Origin: an uncultured Tannerella sp.
GTDB taxonomy: Bacteria; Bacteroidota; Bacteroidia; Bacteroidales; Tannerellaceae
DNA: 5,772 nt
NCBI GenBank assembly: GCA_938036405.1
Contig: CALHPT010000235.1
Span: 1 to 5,772, forward strand
Reading direction: 5' to 3'
Part shown: in pieces, positions 1 through 5,772 of the stretch
How the letters are laid out: every line of letters begins with the position of its first letter
Position numbering within the stretch: the stretch's first letter is position 1
Translations under genes and position numbers: made by a program
The notes under the pieces: generated by a model
Seen by the model: the letters and a program-made list of their open reading frames with translations, nothing else
Told to the model about the DNA's origin: nothing
The model's database searches: none

Positions 1-1776
1 GGGTTTAACGTATTTAATTTCTGTATTCAGGATTCGCCGCGTCGCGCGCACTCCATTGCAGCGCAGGGAGGTATCAATGCGGCCAAGAACTACCAGAACG
101 ACGGTGACTCGGTGTATCGTCTGTTCTACGACACGATTAAAGGGGGGGACTATCGTGCCCGTGAGGCCAACGTATACCGTTTGGCCGAAGTATCGAATGC
201 CATTATCGACCAGTGCGTGGCGCAAGGTGTACCTTTTGCCCGCGAATATGGCGGATTGCTCGACAACCGTTCGTTCGGCGGGGCACAGGTATCGCGTACA
301 TTCTATGCCCGCGGACAGACGGGACAGCAGTTGCTGCTGGGCGCATATTCGGCGCTGAGCCGTCAGATCGGGCTGGGTAAAGTAAAGATGTACACGCGTC
401 ATGAGATGCTCGATGTCGTAAAGATCGACGGACGCGCCCGCGGTATTCTGGCACGCAATTTAGTGACCGGTAAGATCGAACGTTTTGCGGCTCACGCCGT
501 AGTCGTAGCCACAGGCGGATATGTGAACACATTCTTCCTGTCGACGAACGCGATGGCCTCGAACGGATCGGCGGCATGGCAGTGCTACAAGAAGGGCGCC
601 TACTTCGCCAACCCCTGTATGGCGCAGATCCACCCGACCTGTATCCCCGTTCACGGCGAGTTCCAGTCGAAACTGACGCTGATGTCCGAGTCGCTCCGTA
701 ACGATGGCCGTATCTGGGTGCCTAAAAAGCTCGAAGATGCACAGGCCATCCGCGCCGGTAAACTGAAACCGACGCAGATCAAAGAGGAAGACCGCGACTA
801 CTACCTCGAGCGTCGCTATCCGGCCTTCGGTAACCTCGTACCGCGTGACGTAGCCTCACGTGCAGCCAAGGAACGTTGCGACGCAGGCTTCGGCGTGAAC
901 AACACGGGCCTCGCCGTTTACCTCGACTTCGCTGACGCCATCAAGCGCCTCGGCCGTGACGTAGTAGAACAGAAATACGGCAATCTCTTCCAGATGTATG
1001 AGAAGATCGTCGACGAGAATCCCTACGAGACGCCGATGATGATCTTCCCCGCGCTCCATTACACCATGGGCGGCATTTGGGTAGACTACGAACTGATGAC
1101 CAGCATACCGGGACTCTTCGCCATCGGCGAGGCAAACTTCTCCGACCACGGAGCCAATCGCCTTGGTGCCTCGGCGCTGATGCAAGGCCTGGCCGACGGA
1201 TACTTCGTGCTCCCCTACACGATCCAGAACTATCTGGCCGACCAAATCCAGGTGCCCCACTTCCACACCGATCTGCCCGAGTTTGAAGAAGCAGAGAAAC
1301 AGGTGCGCCACCGCATCGAGACACTGATGAACATCAAGGGCAAGCGCTCCGTGGACAGCATCCACAAGGAGCTGGGCCACATCATGTGGGAACATGTCGG
1401 TATGGCGCGCGATGCTGCCGGCTTGAAGGAAGCTATCGAGATGCTGAAAAAGCTGAAGAAGGAATTTTGGTCGAACGTCCGTATCCCGGGTAAGCCTTAC
1501 GACCTAAACGTAGAGCTCGAGAAAGCTCTCCGTCTGGCCGACTTCATCGAGACGGGTGCCCTTATGGCGCACGATGCGCTCGACCGCGAGGAGTCTTGCG
1601 GCGGACACTTCCGCAGCGAACACCAGACAGAGGAAGGTGAGGCTCTGCGTCACGACGACAAATTCATGTACGTCTCCTGCTGGGAATACCGCGGCGAGGA
1701 CAAGGATCCCGTCATGCAGAAAGAGATGCTGAACTATCAGTTTGTGGTACCGCAGACACGTAACTACAAGAAGTAA
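1..1776 (+). CDS. sdhA: Succinate dehydrogenase/fumarate reductase flavoprotein subunit (SdhA/FrdA), 5' end missing
   Basis: The frame is open from base 1, so the gene starts outside the window. 591 residues are visible and roughly 50-60 are missing, including the N-terminal dinucleotide-binding glycine loop. This subunit carries covalent FAD and interconverts fumarate and succinate on the cytoplasmic face of a membrane complex. Visible landmarks, in window residues, are RRAHSIAAQGG (14-24) with the expected FAD-linking His17, QIHPT (209-213) with His211, PRD (281-283) with the candidate proton-shuttle Arg282, HYTMGG (353-358), HGANRLGASAL (383-393) with Arg387, and ESCGGHFR (531-538) in the C-terminal helical domain. 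The family usually has ESRG at that last site, and Cys in place of Arg also occurs in Bacteroides homologues as I recall them. The sequence resembles the Bacteroides FrdA type throughout, so the physiological direction is probably fumarate reduction; sequence alone cannot settle direction. An internal ATG at 112 is not the start, because conserved family sequence precedes it. sdhB follows after 27 bases. Confidence 0.96.
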   Translation, partial: GFNVFNFCIQDSPRRAHSIAAQGGINAAKNYQNDGDSVYRLFYDTIKGGDYRAREANVYRLAEVSNAIIDQCVAQGVPFAREYGGLLDNRSFGGAQVSRTFYARGQTGQQLLLGAYSALSRQIGLGKVKMYTRHEMLDVVKIDGRARGILARNLVTGKIERFAAHAVVVATGGYVNTFFLSTNAMASNGSAAWQCYKKGAYFANPCMAQIHPTCIPVHGEFQSKLTLMSESLRNDGRIWVPKKLEDAQAIRAGKLKPTQIKEEDRDYYLERRYPAFGNLVPRDVASRAAKERCDAGFGVNNTGLAVYLDFADAIKRLGRDVVEQKYGNLFQMYEKIVDENPYETPMMIFPALHYTMGGIWVDYELMTSIPGLFAIGEANFSDHGANRLGASALMQGLADGYFVLPYTIQNYLADQIQVPHFHTDLPEFEEAEKQVRHRIETLMNIKGKRSVDSIHKELGHIMWEHVGMARDAAGLKEAIEMLKKLKKEFWSNVRIPGKPYDLNVELEKALRLADFIETGALMAHDALDREESCGGHFRSEHQTEEGEALRHDDKFMYVSCWEYRGEDKDPVMQKEMLNYQFVVPQTRNYKK

Positions 1777-1803
1777 CCCCCCCTACTCAAATACGACCGA
1801 ATC

Positions 1804-2559
1804 ATGGATAAGAATATCAATATAACATTGAAAGTCTGGCGCCAGAAAGGACCGAAAGAGAAGGGCGCCTTTGAAACCTATCAACTGAAGGACATCTCGC
1901 AGGGCAGCTCGTTCCTCGAGATGCTCGACGTACTTAACGAGCAACTTGTCAACGAAGGCCGCGAGCCTGTCTTCTTCGATCACGATTGCCGTGAGGGTAT
2001 CTGCGGCATGTGCTCGCTCTACATCAACGGCCACCCGCACGGCCCCGACAGTGCCATCACCACCTGCCAGCTCCACATGCGCAAATTCCACGACGGCGAA
2101 ACGATCACAATCGAGCCGTGGCGTTCGGCCGGCTTCCCCATCATTCGCGACCTCACGGTGGATCGTCAAGCGTACGACAAGATCATGCAGGCTGGCGGTT
2201 TCGTATCGGTCAACACTGGCGGTGTCCCTGACGCCAACGCCATACCGATCCCGAAGAAGGATGCCGACCTCGCAATGGATGCCGCTGCTTGTATCGGCTG
2301 TGGCGCCTGCGCTGCCGCTTGTAAAAACGGCTCGGCCATGCTCTTCGTATCGGCCAAAGTCAGCCAGTTAGCGCTCCTCCCACAGGGACGCGTTGAGGCT
2401 ACACGTCGTGCCAAAGCGATGGTGGCTAAGATGGACGAATTGGGCTTCGGAAACTGCACGAACACGCGTGCTTGTGAGGCCGAGTGTCCTAAGAGCATTT
2501 CTGTGCTGAACATCGCACGTCTCAACCGCGAGTTCATTTCGGCAAAGCTCAAAGACTAA
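1804..2559 (+). CDS. sdhB: Succinate dehydrogenase/fumarate reductase iron-sulfur subunit (SdhB/FrdB)
   Basis: This 251-residue protein, full length for the family, carries electrons between the quinone-side cytochrome b and the flavin of SdhA. The N-terminal plant-ferredoxin domain (about 1-105) has the [2Fe-2S] ligands Cys62, Cys67, Cys70 and Cys88. The C-terminal helical domain has CIGCGAC with Cys163, Cys166, Cys169 and Cys173, then Cys218, Cys224 and Cys228. By the family pattern the [4Fe-4S] cluster uses 163/166/169/228 and the [3Fe-4S] cluster uses 173/218/224, so all three clusters have full ligand sets. The ATG at 1804 fits the family's N-terminus. No Shine-Dalgarno sequence is visible in the 27-base gap after sdhA, which holds a run of seven C (1777-1783). 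The two genes are almost certainly co-transcribed. Strongly biased codon use suggests high expression (impression, not calculated). Two hairpins follow the stop. Confidence 0.97.
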   Translation: MDKNINITLKVWRQKGPKEKGAFETYQLKDISQGSSFLEMLDVLNEQLVNEGREPVFFDHDCREGICGMCSLYINGHPHGPDSAITTCQLHMRKFHDGETITIEPWRSAGFPIIRDLTVDRQAYDKIMQAGGFVSVNTGGVPDANAIPIPKKDADLAMDAAACIGCGACAAACKNGSAMLFVSAKVSQLALLPQGRVEATRRAKAMVAKMDELGFGNCTNTRACEAECPKSISVLNIARLNREFISAKLKD

Positions 2560-2569
2560 TCTCCGCACA

Positions 2570-2591
2570 GCGCCCCTGTAATCCGGGGCGC
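2570..2591 (+). other. Perfect hairpin 11 bases after the sdhB stop
   Basis: GCGCCCC (2570-2576) pairs perfectly with GGGGCGC (2585-2591) around an 8-base loop, TGTAATCC. No T-run follows, so it does not look like a complete intrinsic terminator. It may be an mRNA 3'-end stabiliser, or it may act with the second hairpin 15 bases downstream. The fold is read directly from the sequence; the role is inferred. Confidence 0.55.
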
Positions 2592-2605
2592 ACAGTGATA
2601 CACAC

Positions 2606-2646
2606 AGAGGGCGTCGGAACTGGTTTCCGGCGCTCTCTCTTCATTT
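2606..2646 (+). terminator. Probable transcription terminator of the sdh/frd operon
   Basis: A 14-base-pair stem (2606-2619 with 2625-2638) closes a 5-base loop, CTGGT. Twelve pairs are Watson-Crick and two are G·T (2610·2634 and 2614·2630). It is followed by the pyrimidine-rich CTTCATTT, a weak T-tract. Its position after the last gene of the operon and before a new promoter fits termination. A similar but imperfect element lies after dprA at 3691-3722. Confidence 0.7.
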
Positions 2647-2680
2647 ACCCAAGATCGAACGTATAAAACGGAGCCTCCTG

Positions 2681-2688
2681 TATCTTTG
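2681..2688 (+). promoter_or_regulatory. Bacteroidota-type -7 promoter element ahead of dprA
   Basis: TATCTTTG matches the Bacteroidota sigma-ABfr -7 consensus TAnnTTTG exactly. The dprA ATG lies 26 bases beyond it, leaving a short 5' leader. No convincing TTTG -33 box occurs at the usual 17-23 base spacing, so the promoter may be weak. The element overlaps an in-frame GTG at 2688, which argues against that GTG being the dprA start. Confidence 0.6.
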
Positions 2689-2714
2689 TGCGTATAACAC
2701 AAAACCGAAAAGAC

Positions 2715-3662
2715 ATGATTGACAACGAACGAATCTGCATGATGGCACTAGCAATGGCAGATGGAATAAACAACGCCAGAGCTCACGTGCTGTTGGAGCA
2801 TTTTGGAACGGCAACCGAGGTCTTTGCCGCTCGTAAACGTCCGTGGGAGATTGCACGTGGGCTAGGCAGTGGCTATCCAACCTCACAGATTGTCAGTCGA
2901 ATGGAAGAGGGACTACGGCGTGCCGAGCAGGAAGCACGATTCATCGAACATTATCACATACGTCTCTACACTATCGCCGACCCGGACTACCCATACCGTC
3001 TGCGTGAAAATCACAATCCACCTATCGTGTGTTATTATCGGGGCTGTGCAGACCTTAACTGCCCCAAGGTGATCGGTGTCGTAGGGACGCGGCAAGCTAC
3101 ACATTACGGGCTATGGCTCACCGAGAAGTTGCTAAGAGATCTGGCTGAGGTTTTCCCGGAGATGCTTGTGATCAGTGGGCTCGCACTCGGTATTGACGTT
3201 TGCGCTCATCATGCGGCATTGCAGTTGGGACTCCCAACGGTCGGTGTTTTCGGCCACGGACTAGATAATTGTTACCCACAAGCCCACCGCGATATCGCGC
3301 GACAAATGCTCGACCGAGGCGGACTCTTTACCGACTATCCTTCTGAAACGCCCATCGCAGGTGCAAACTTCTTAAAGCGCAACCGATTGATTGCAGGTCT
3401 TTCCGATGCAGTCGTTGTCGTCGAATCGCCCGAACGGGGAGGCGCTCTCTCCACAGCCACCCATGCCTTCTCCAACAACCGCGACGTCTTCGCCTTCCCT
3501 GGTCGGGTGGGGAATGACCACTCTGTCGGATGCAATCAGCTGATTCGGGACAACAAGGCGGGACTAATCACGTCTGCACACGACCTAATCCGCGCCATGA
3601 TGTGGGACGTCTGCACTACCGCACCGCATCCCGACACACAGCTGAAGCTCCCTTTCAAATAG
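2715..3662 (+). CDS. dprA: DNA-processing protein DprA/Smf family, short form without C-terminal winged helix
   Basis: DprA binds single-stranded DNA in the cytoplasm and loads RecA on it, classically during natural transformation. With the ATG at 2715 the protein has 315 residues. An N-terminal helical region (about 1-80) precedes the Rossmann-like DprA core (about 85-298). Core motifs are VIGVVGTRQATHYG (119-132), VISGLALGIDVCAHHAAL (152-169; many DprAs have SGLARGID, so Leu157 replaces an Arg), GHGLDNCYP (180-188), NFLKRNRLIAGLS (218-230), RGGALSTA (241-248), FAFPGRV (259-265) and GCNQLIRD (272-279). It ends with LKLPFK right after the core. Many homologues of about 370 residues continue into a winged helix, which is absent here. 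Streptococcus pneumoniae DprA also lacks that domain, so the protein is probably functional. The frame could extend to a GTG at 2688, but that codon overlaps the predicted -7 box. Codon use seems less biased than in sdhAB. Confidence 0.92.
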   Translation: MIDNERICMMALAMADGINNARAHVLLEHFGTATEVFAARKRPWEIARGLGSGYPTSQIVSRMEEGLRRAEQEARFIEHYHIRLYTIADPDYPYRLRENHNPPIVCYYRGCADLNCPKVIGVVGTRQATHYGLWLTEKLLRDLAEVFPEMLVISGLALGIDVCAHHAALQLGLPTVGVFGHGLDNCYPQAHRDIARQMLDRGGLFTDYPSETPIAGANFLKRNRLIAGLSDAVVVVESPERGGALSTATHAFSNNRDVFAFPGRVGNDHSVGCNQLIRDNKAGLITSAHDLIRAMMWDVCTTAPHPDTQLKLPFK

Positions 3663-3690
3663 TAACATCGGACTCACCGCGACAAACATA

Positions 3691-3722
3691 GAGTGCGTCG
3701 GAAACTGTTTTCTGGAGTCTTC
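3691..3722 (+). terminator. Imperfect hairpin after dprA, related to the post-sdhB terminator
   Basis: The sequence resembles the hairpin at 2606-2638: both share AGAG-n-GCGTCGGA followed by an ACTG/TTTC centre. Here the inner stem is TCGGAAA (3698-3704) paired with TTTCTGG (3709-3715) around CTGT, with two G·T pairs. The outer stem carries mismatches at 3697/3716 and 3694/3719. No strong T-run follows. It is probably a degenerate terminator for dprA, 28 bases after its stop. Confidence 0.45.
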
Positions 3723-3891
3723 TGTGCGCATGTATCGGTCGGGGGAAACGTTGGCACTTATCGTTGGCTGGAATGACACGTTTTGCCTCTCACGCCGCAA
3801 AGGTCCGCACAACGGATGGGTGGTCGAGCGTTCTCGGCGGCAGAGGTCGCTACGGGGGAGGCTTGTGGCGACGCAAACTGTTGACGGAGCG

Positions 3892-3923
3892 TTTGCAGCA
3901 TCGGGGAACCTTACGGATCTTTG
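3892..3923 (+). promoter_or_regulatory. Candidate promoter of the DUF4301 gene
   Basis: TTTG (3892-3895) lies 20 bases upstream of GATCTTTG (3916-3923). This fits the Bacteroidota arrangement TTTG-N17-23-TAnnTTTG, with one mismatch in the -7 box (G for the first T). The ATG at 3954 is 30 bases beyond, a plausible leader length. The assignment is inferred from pattern and spacing only. Confidence 0.45.
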
Positions 3924-3953
3924 GGGCATCAACCAACATAAAAGATCATCCTT

Positions 3954-5480
3954 ATGACACTTAGCTCCGACGACCTTCGGCATTTGGCCGATAAAAAAAT
4001 CACCGAAGCACAGCTTAGCGAACAGCTGGCTTGCTTCGTAAACGGTTTTCCATTTCTCACCCTCGAGGCCTCCGCAACAGCCGGAAACGGTATCCGCGTC
4101 GTATCCGACGAGGAGCGCACTCACTACATCGACCGCTGGAATGCATACCTCACGCGCGATGCCCACATCCTCAAGTTTGTGCCTGCCTCAGGCGCAGCCA
4201 GTCGGATGTTCAAGAACCTTTTCGCTTTCCTATCCTCCCCGGCAGACACTCCGTCGACTGACTTCGAGCGCACCTTCTTCGAGCAGATCGAGTCGTTCGC
4301 CTTCTTTGGCGCGCTCGACTCCGCATGCCGAACGAATGACGGCGCGGGCGTGCACGAGTTAGTGGCCGCGGGGCGGTATAAGTCCGTCGTGGAGAATTTG
4401 CTTAGCGCGCGGGGGATGGACTACGGTGAGCTACCTAAGGGACTGTTGCTTTTCCACGGATCGACTGACGGCGCGCGCACGGCACTCGAGGAGCACCTCG
4501 TGGAGGGGGCACTCTACGCACGCAACCAGGCTGGTCGCGTGAACATTCACCTCACTGTTTCACCTGAGCATCAGCCGTTATTCGAGCAGTTGGTACGGCG
4601 TGTCGTGCCGGCTTACGAGAAGCGTTTCGGGGTACGATACGACATCTCGTTCAGTACGCAGCAGCCTTCCACCGATACGGTTGCCGTGGATATGCAGAAT
4701 CAGCCGTTCCGCGAGGCGGACGGTACGATCCTCTTCCGCCCCGGCGGACACGGCGCGCTGATCGGTAACCTCAACGCCATGGACGCCGATGTCGTCTTCA
4801 TTAAGAACATCGACAACGTTGTGCCCGACCGCATGAAACCCGTGACCGTAACTTACAAACAGTTACTGGCCGGCATCCTGGTCGACTTGCACGATCGCAT
4901 CGCTGACTACGTGCGACTCATCGATGGCGGCGCATGCACGCCCGAACAGGTGGACGAGATCGACCGTTTCGTCAGCGAGACGCTCTGCGTGCGTAATCCG
5001 GCCATGCCCACCGACCTGAAGGAGCGCATCGCCTATTTGCGCCGCAAACTCATGCGACCGCTCCGGGTGTGCGGTATGGTGAAGAATATCGGTGAGCCAG
5101 GCGGAGGGCCCTTCTTTGCGGTCGATCCGGATGGGACCATCTCGCTGCAGATCCTCGAAAGCTCGCAGATCGATATGAGCAATCCGGAGGCACGACGCCT
5201 CTTCGAACAAGGCACGCACTTCAATCCGGTCGATCTGGTGTGCGCGCTGCGTGATCCGTACGGTCAGAAGTACCATTTACCTGACTTTGTGGATCGGAAT
5301 ACGGGATTCATCTCGCAGAAGAGTAAGGATGGGCGCGAGCTCAAGGCACTCGAACTCCCGGGCCTCTGGAACGGCGCGATGAGCGATTGGAATACGGTCT
5401 TTGTGGAAGTGCCAATCGAGACGTTCAACCCGGTCAAGACGGTCAACGACCTGCTGCGTCCGGAGCACAAGAGCGAATAA
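3954..5480 (+). CDS. DUF4301-type protein; possible UDP-sugar pyrophosphorylase-like nucleotidyltransferase
   Basis: This 508-residue protein looks soluble: no signal peptide or membrane segment is visible. I recognise it as the Bacteroidota DUF4301 type, which has no established function. Several motifs fall in the same order as in UDPGP-type nucleotidyltransferases (family of UAP1 and UDP-sugar pyrophosphorylase): a glycine/alanine loop ending in RMFK (FVPASGAASRMFK, 75-87), PKGLLLFH (161-168), VNIHLTVSPEH (196-206), FSTQQPSTDTVAVD (233-246), GGHGALIGNL (264-273) and VVFIKNIDNVVPD (280-292). In known enzymes the first loop binds the nucleotide and the GNGG and VDN segments shape the sugar-nucleotide site. 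The C-terminal part (about 365-508) contains GEPGGGPFF (380-388), TGFISQKS (450-457) and ELPGLWNGAMSDWN (467-480). The ATG at 3954 has no Shine-Dalgarno sequence but follows a candidate promoter. The gene appears monocistronic, ending in a strong terminator. The enzymatic role is inferred; a degenerate nucleotidyltransferase is equally possible. Confidence 0.88.
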   Translation: MTLSSDDLRHLADKKITEAQLSEQLACFVNGFPFLTLEASATAGNGIRVVSDEERTHYIDRWNAYLTRDAHILKFVPASGAASRMFKNLFAFLSSPADTPSTDFERTFFEQIESFAFFGALDSACRTNDGAGVHELVAAGRYKSVVENLLSARGMDYGELPKGLLLFHGSTDGARTALEEHLVEGALYARNQAGRVNIHLTVSPEHQPLFEQLVRRVVPAYEKRFGVRYDISFSTQQPSTDTVAVDMQNQPFREADGTILFRPGGHGALIGNLNAMDADVVFIKNIDNVVPDRMKPVTVTYKQLLAGILVDLHDRIADYVRLIDGGACTPEQVDEIDRFVSETLCVRNPAMPTDLKERIAYLRRKLMRPLRVCGMVKNIGEPGGGPFFAVDPDGTISLQILESSQIDMSNPEARRLFEQGTHFNPVDLVCALRDPYGQKYHLPDFVDRNTGFISQKSKDGRELKALELPGLWNGAMSDWNTVFVEVPIETFNPVKTVNDLLRPEHKSE

Positions 5481-5520
5481 TCTGTTTGGAGGATTCTCTC
5501 TCCTGTTGTACATTGTGTTT

Positions 5521-5557
5521 TCCCGCCGGTGCTTAGGGGCGTCGGCGGGATTTTTTT
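5521..5557 (+). terminator. Strong rho-independent terminator after the DUF4301 gene
   Basis: A 12-base-pair stem (5521-5532 with 5539-5550) closes the loop TTAGGG. Only two pairs are G·T (5529·5542 and 5530·5541), and a run of seven T (5551-5557) follows. The spacing of 40 bases after the stop codon is typical. This is the clearest terminator in the window. Confidence 0.92.
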
Positions 5558-5772
5558 ATCCCTTGTCCAGTTGTCGGGGGCCCTCTTGTCGAACCTATTT
5601 ACCTGTCCCGCTGCAGGATGGGGTAAAAAAACGGACGCCACGGTTCTATCATACGGTGGGATCAGTTCGTCCCCTGCGGGGACGTTGGGAGGGCGTATGC
5701 GATACGCCCCTACACTGACGGCAGGAGAGAGTAATTGTTCTGAATGATTAATGATCCGCGCTGGCAGGAAAT
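5558..5772. other. Noncoding region at the right end of the window
   Basis: After the terminator no credible gene is visible. The short open frames here overlap the DUF4301 gene or the palindromes, and their translations look non-protein-like. The region holds a run of seven A (5625-5631) in a GGTAAAAAAACGG context and the two palindromes at 5668-5709. The last 50 bases are AT-richer and may lead into the next gene's upstream region. Confidence 0.6.
5668..5709. repeat. Two adjacent perfect palindromes, REP-like
   Basis: The first hairpin is CGTCCCC-TGC-GGGGACG (5668-5684), a perfect 7-pair stem with a 3-base loop. Six bases later comes GGGCGTAT-GCG-ATACGCCC (5691-5709), a perfect 8-pair stem with a 3-base loop. 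The second palindrome, flanked by CCTAC on the right, looks like the GTAGGGGCGTAT-type intergenic palindromes that recur in bacterial genomes. Copy number cannot be judged from one window, so calling it a repeat family is inference. Confidence 0.5.

Larger units (their letters stand above)
3663..3953. other. Intergenic region of 291 bases between dprA and the DUF4301 gene
   Basis: It contains the imperfect hairpin (3691-3722) and a candidate promoter (3892-3923). The middle part (about 3724-3890) holds short open frames on the + strand, but their translations resemble no family I know, and none continues the missing DprA winged helix. I see no tRNA, riboswitch or known small-RNA signature. 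This is a fairly long leader region for a genome with otherwise short gaps. Confidence 0.5.

Noticed and set aside
856..1395. Minus-strand open frame of 179 residues inside sdhA
   Set aside because: It is fully inside a strongly conserved coding sequence and is an artefact of the biased codon use of sdhA on the opposite strand.
112..1776. A complete sdhA starting at the ATG at 112
   Set aside because: Bases 1-111 in the same frame encode conserved family sequence, including RRAHSIAAQGG with the FAD-linking histidine, so the gene is truncated by the window edge and does not start at 112.
2688..2714. GTG at 2688 as the dprA start codon
   Set aside because: The GTG overlaps the TATCTTTG -7 box and would lie upstream of the expected transcript start. 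The ATG at 2715 gives a more usual family N-terminus.
3585..4166. Minus-strand open frame of 193 residues across the dprA end, the gap and the DUF4301 start
   Set aside because: It overlaps two well-supported genes, has no recognisable domain and a low-complexity, Cys/Arg-scattered composition. It is best explained as a shadow frame.
5401..5747. Short + strand open frames running through the terminator and the palindromes
   Set aside because: They translate through a strong terminator and perfect hairpins, show no family resemblance, and have no ribosome-binding or promoter support.
1..5772. A CRISPR array, toxin-antitoxin pair, phage or transposon remnant, or a defence operon
   Set aside because: I saw no regularly spaced direct repeats, transposase or integrase motifs, or paired small genes. 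All four genes are separately explained.

Overview
The window reads as ordinary chromosomal DNA from a member of the Bacteroidota, probably an anaerobic Bacteroidales. Three things point there. The SdhA/SdhB pair closely resembles the Bacteroides-type fumarate reductase/succinate dehydrogenase. None of the three visible start codons has a clear Shine-Dalgarno sequence. An exact copy of the Bacteroidota sigma-ABfr -7 box (TAnnTTTG) and one near-match lie ahead of the second and third transcription units. The DNA looks moderately GC-rich. A Tannerella-like or related oral/gut genus is possible, but this is a guess.

Layout, all genes on the + strand. (1) 1-2559: the 3' part of the flavoprotein gene sdhA (frdA), cut by the left edge, then the complete iron-sulfur gene sdhB (frdB) 27 bases later. 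The cytochrome b gene (sdhC/frdC) is expected just upstream, outside the window. (2) 2560-2714: an intergenic region with two hairpins, the second probably the operon terminator, and a -7 promoter element. (3) 2715-3662: a dprA/smf-family gene with the helical N-terminal and Rossmann regions but no C-terminal winged helix. (4) 3663-3953: a 291-base gap with a decayed relative of the post-sdhB hairpin and a candidate promoter. (5) 3954-5480: a 508-residue protein of the DUF4301 type, followed by a textbook intrinsic terminator. (6) 5558-5772: noncoding DNA with two adjacent perfect palindromes that look like a REP-type intergenic repeat.

The genes do not form one system. SdhA and SdhB are the catalytic and electron-transfer halves of one membrane-bound respiratory complex, which in anaerobic Bacteroidales usually reduces fumarate to succinate. 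DprA protects and hands incoming single-stranded DNA to RecA. The DUF4301 protein has no assigned function. Its motifs, in order, resemble those of UDP-sugar pyrophosphorylases, and this is the most interesting lead here. I found no CRISPR array, tRNA, rRNA, transposase, toxin-antitoxin pair or recognisable defence system.
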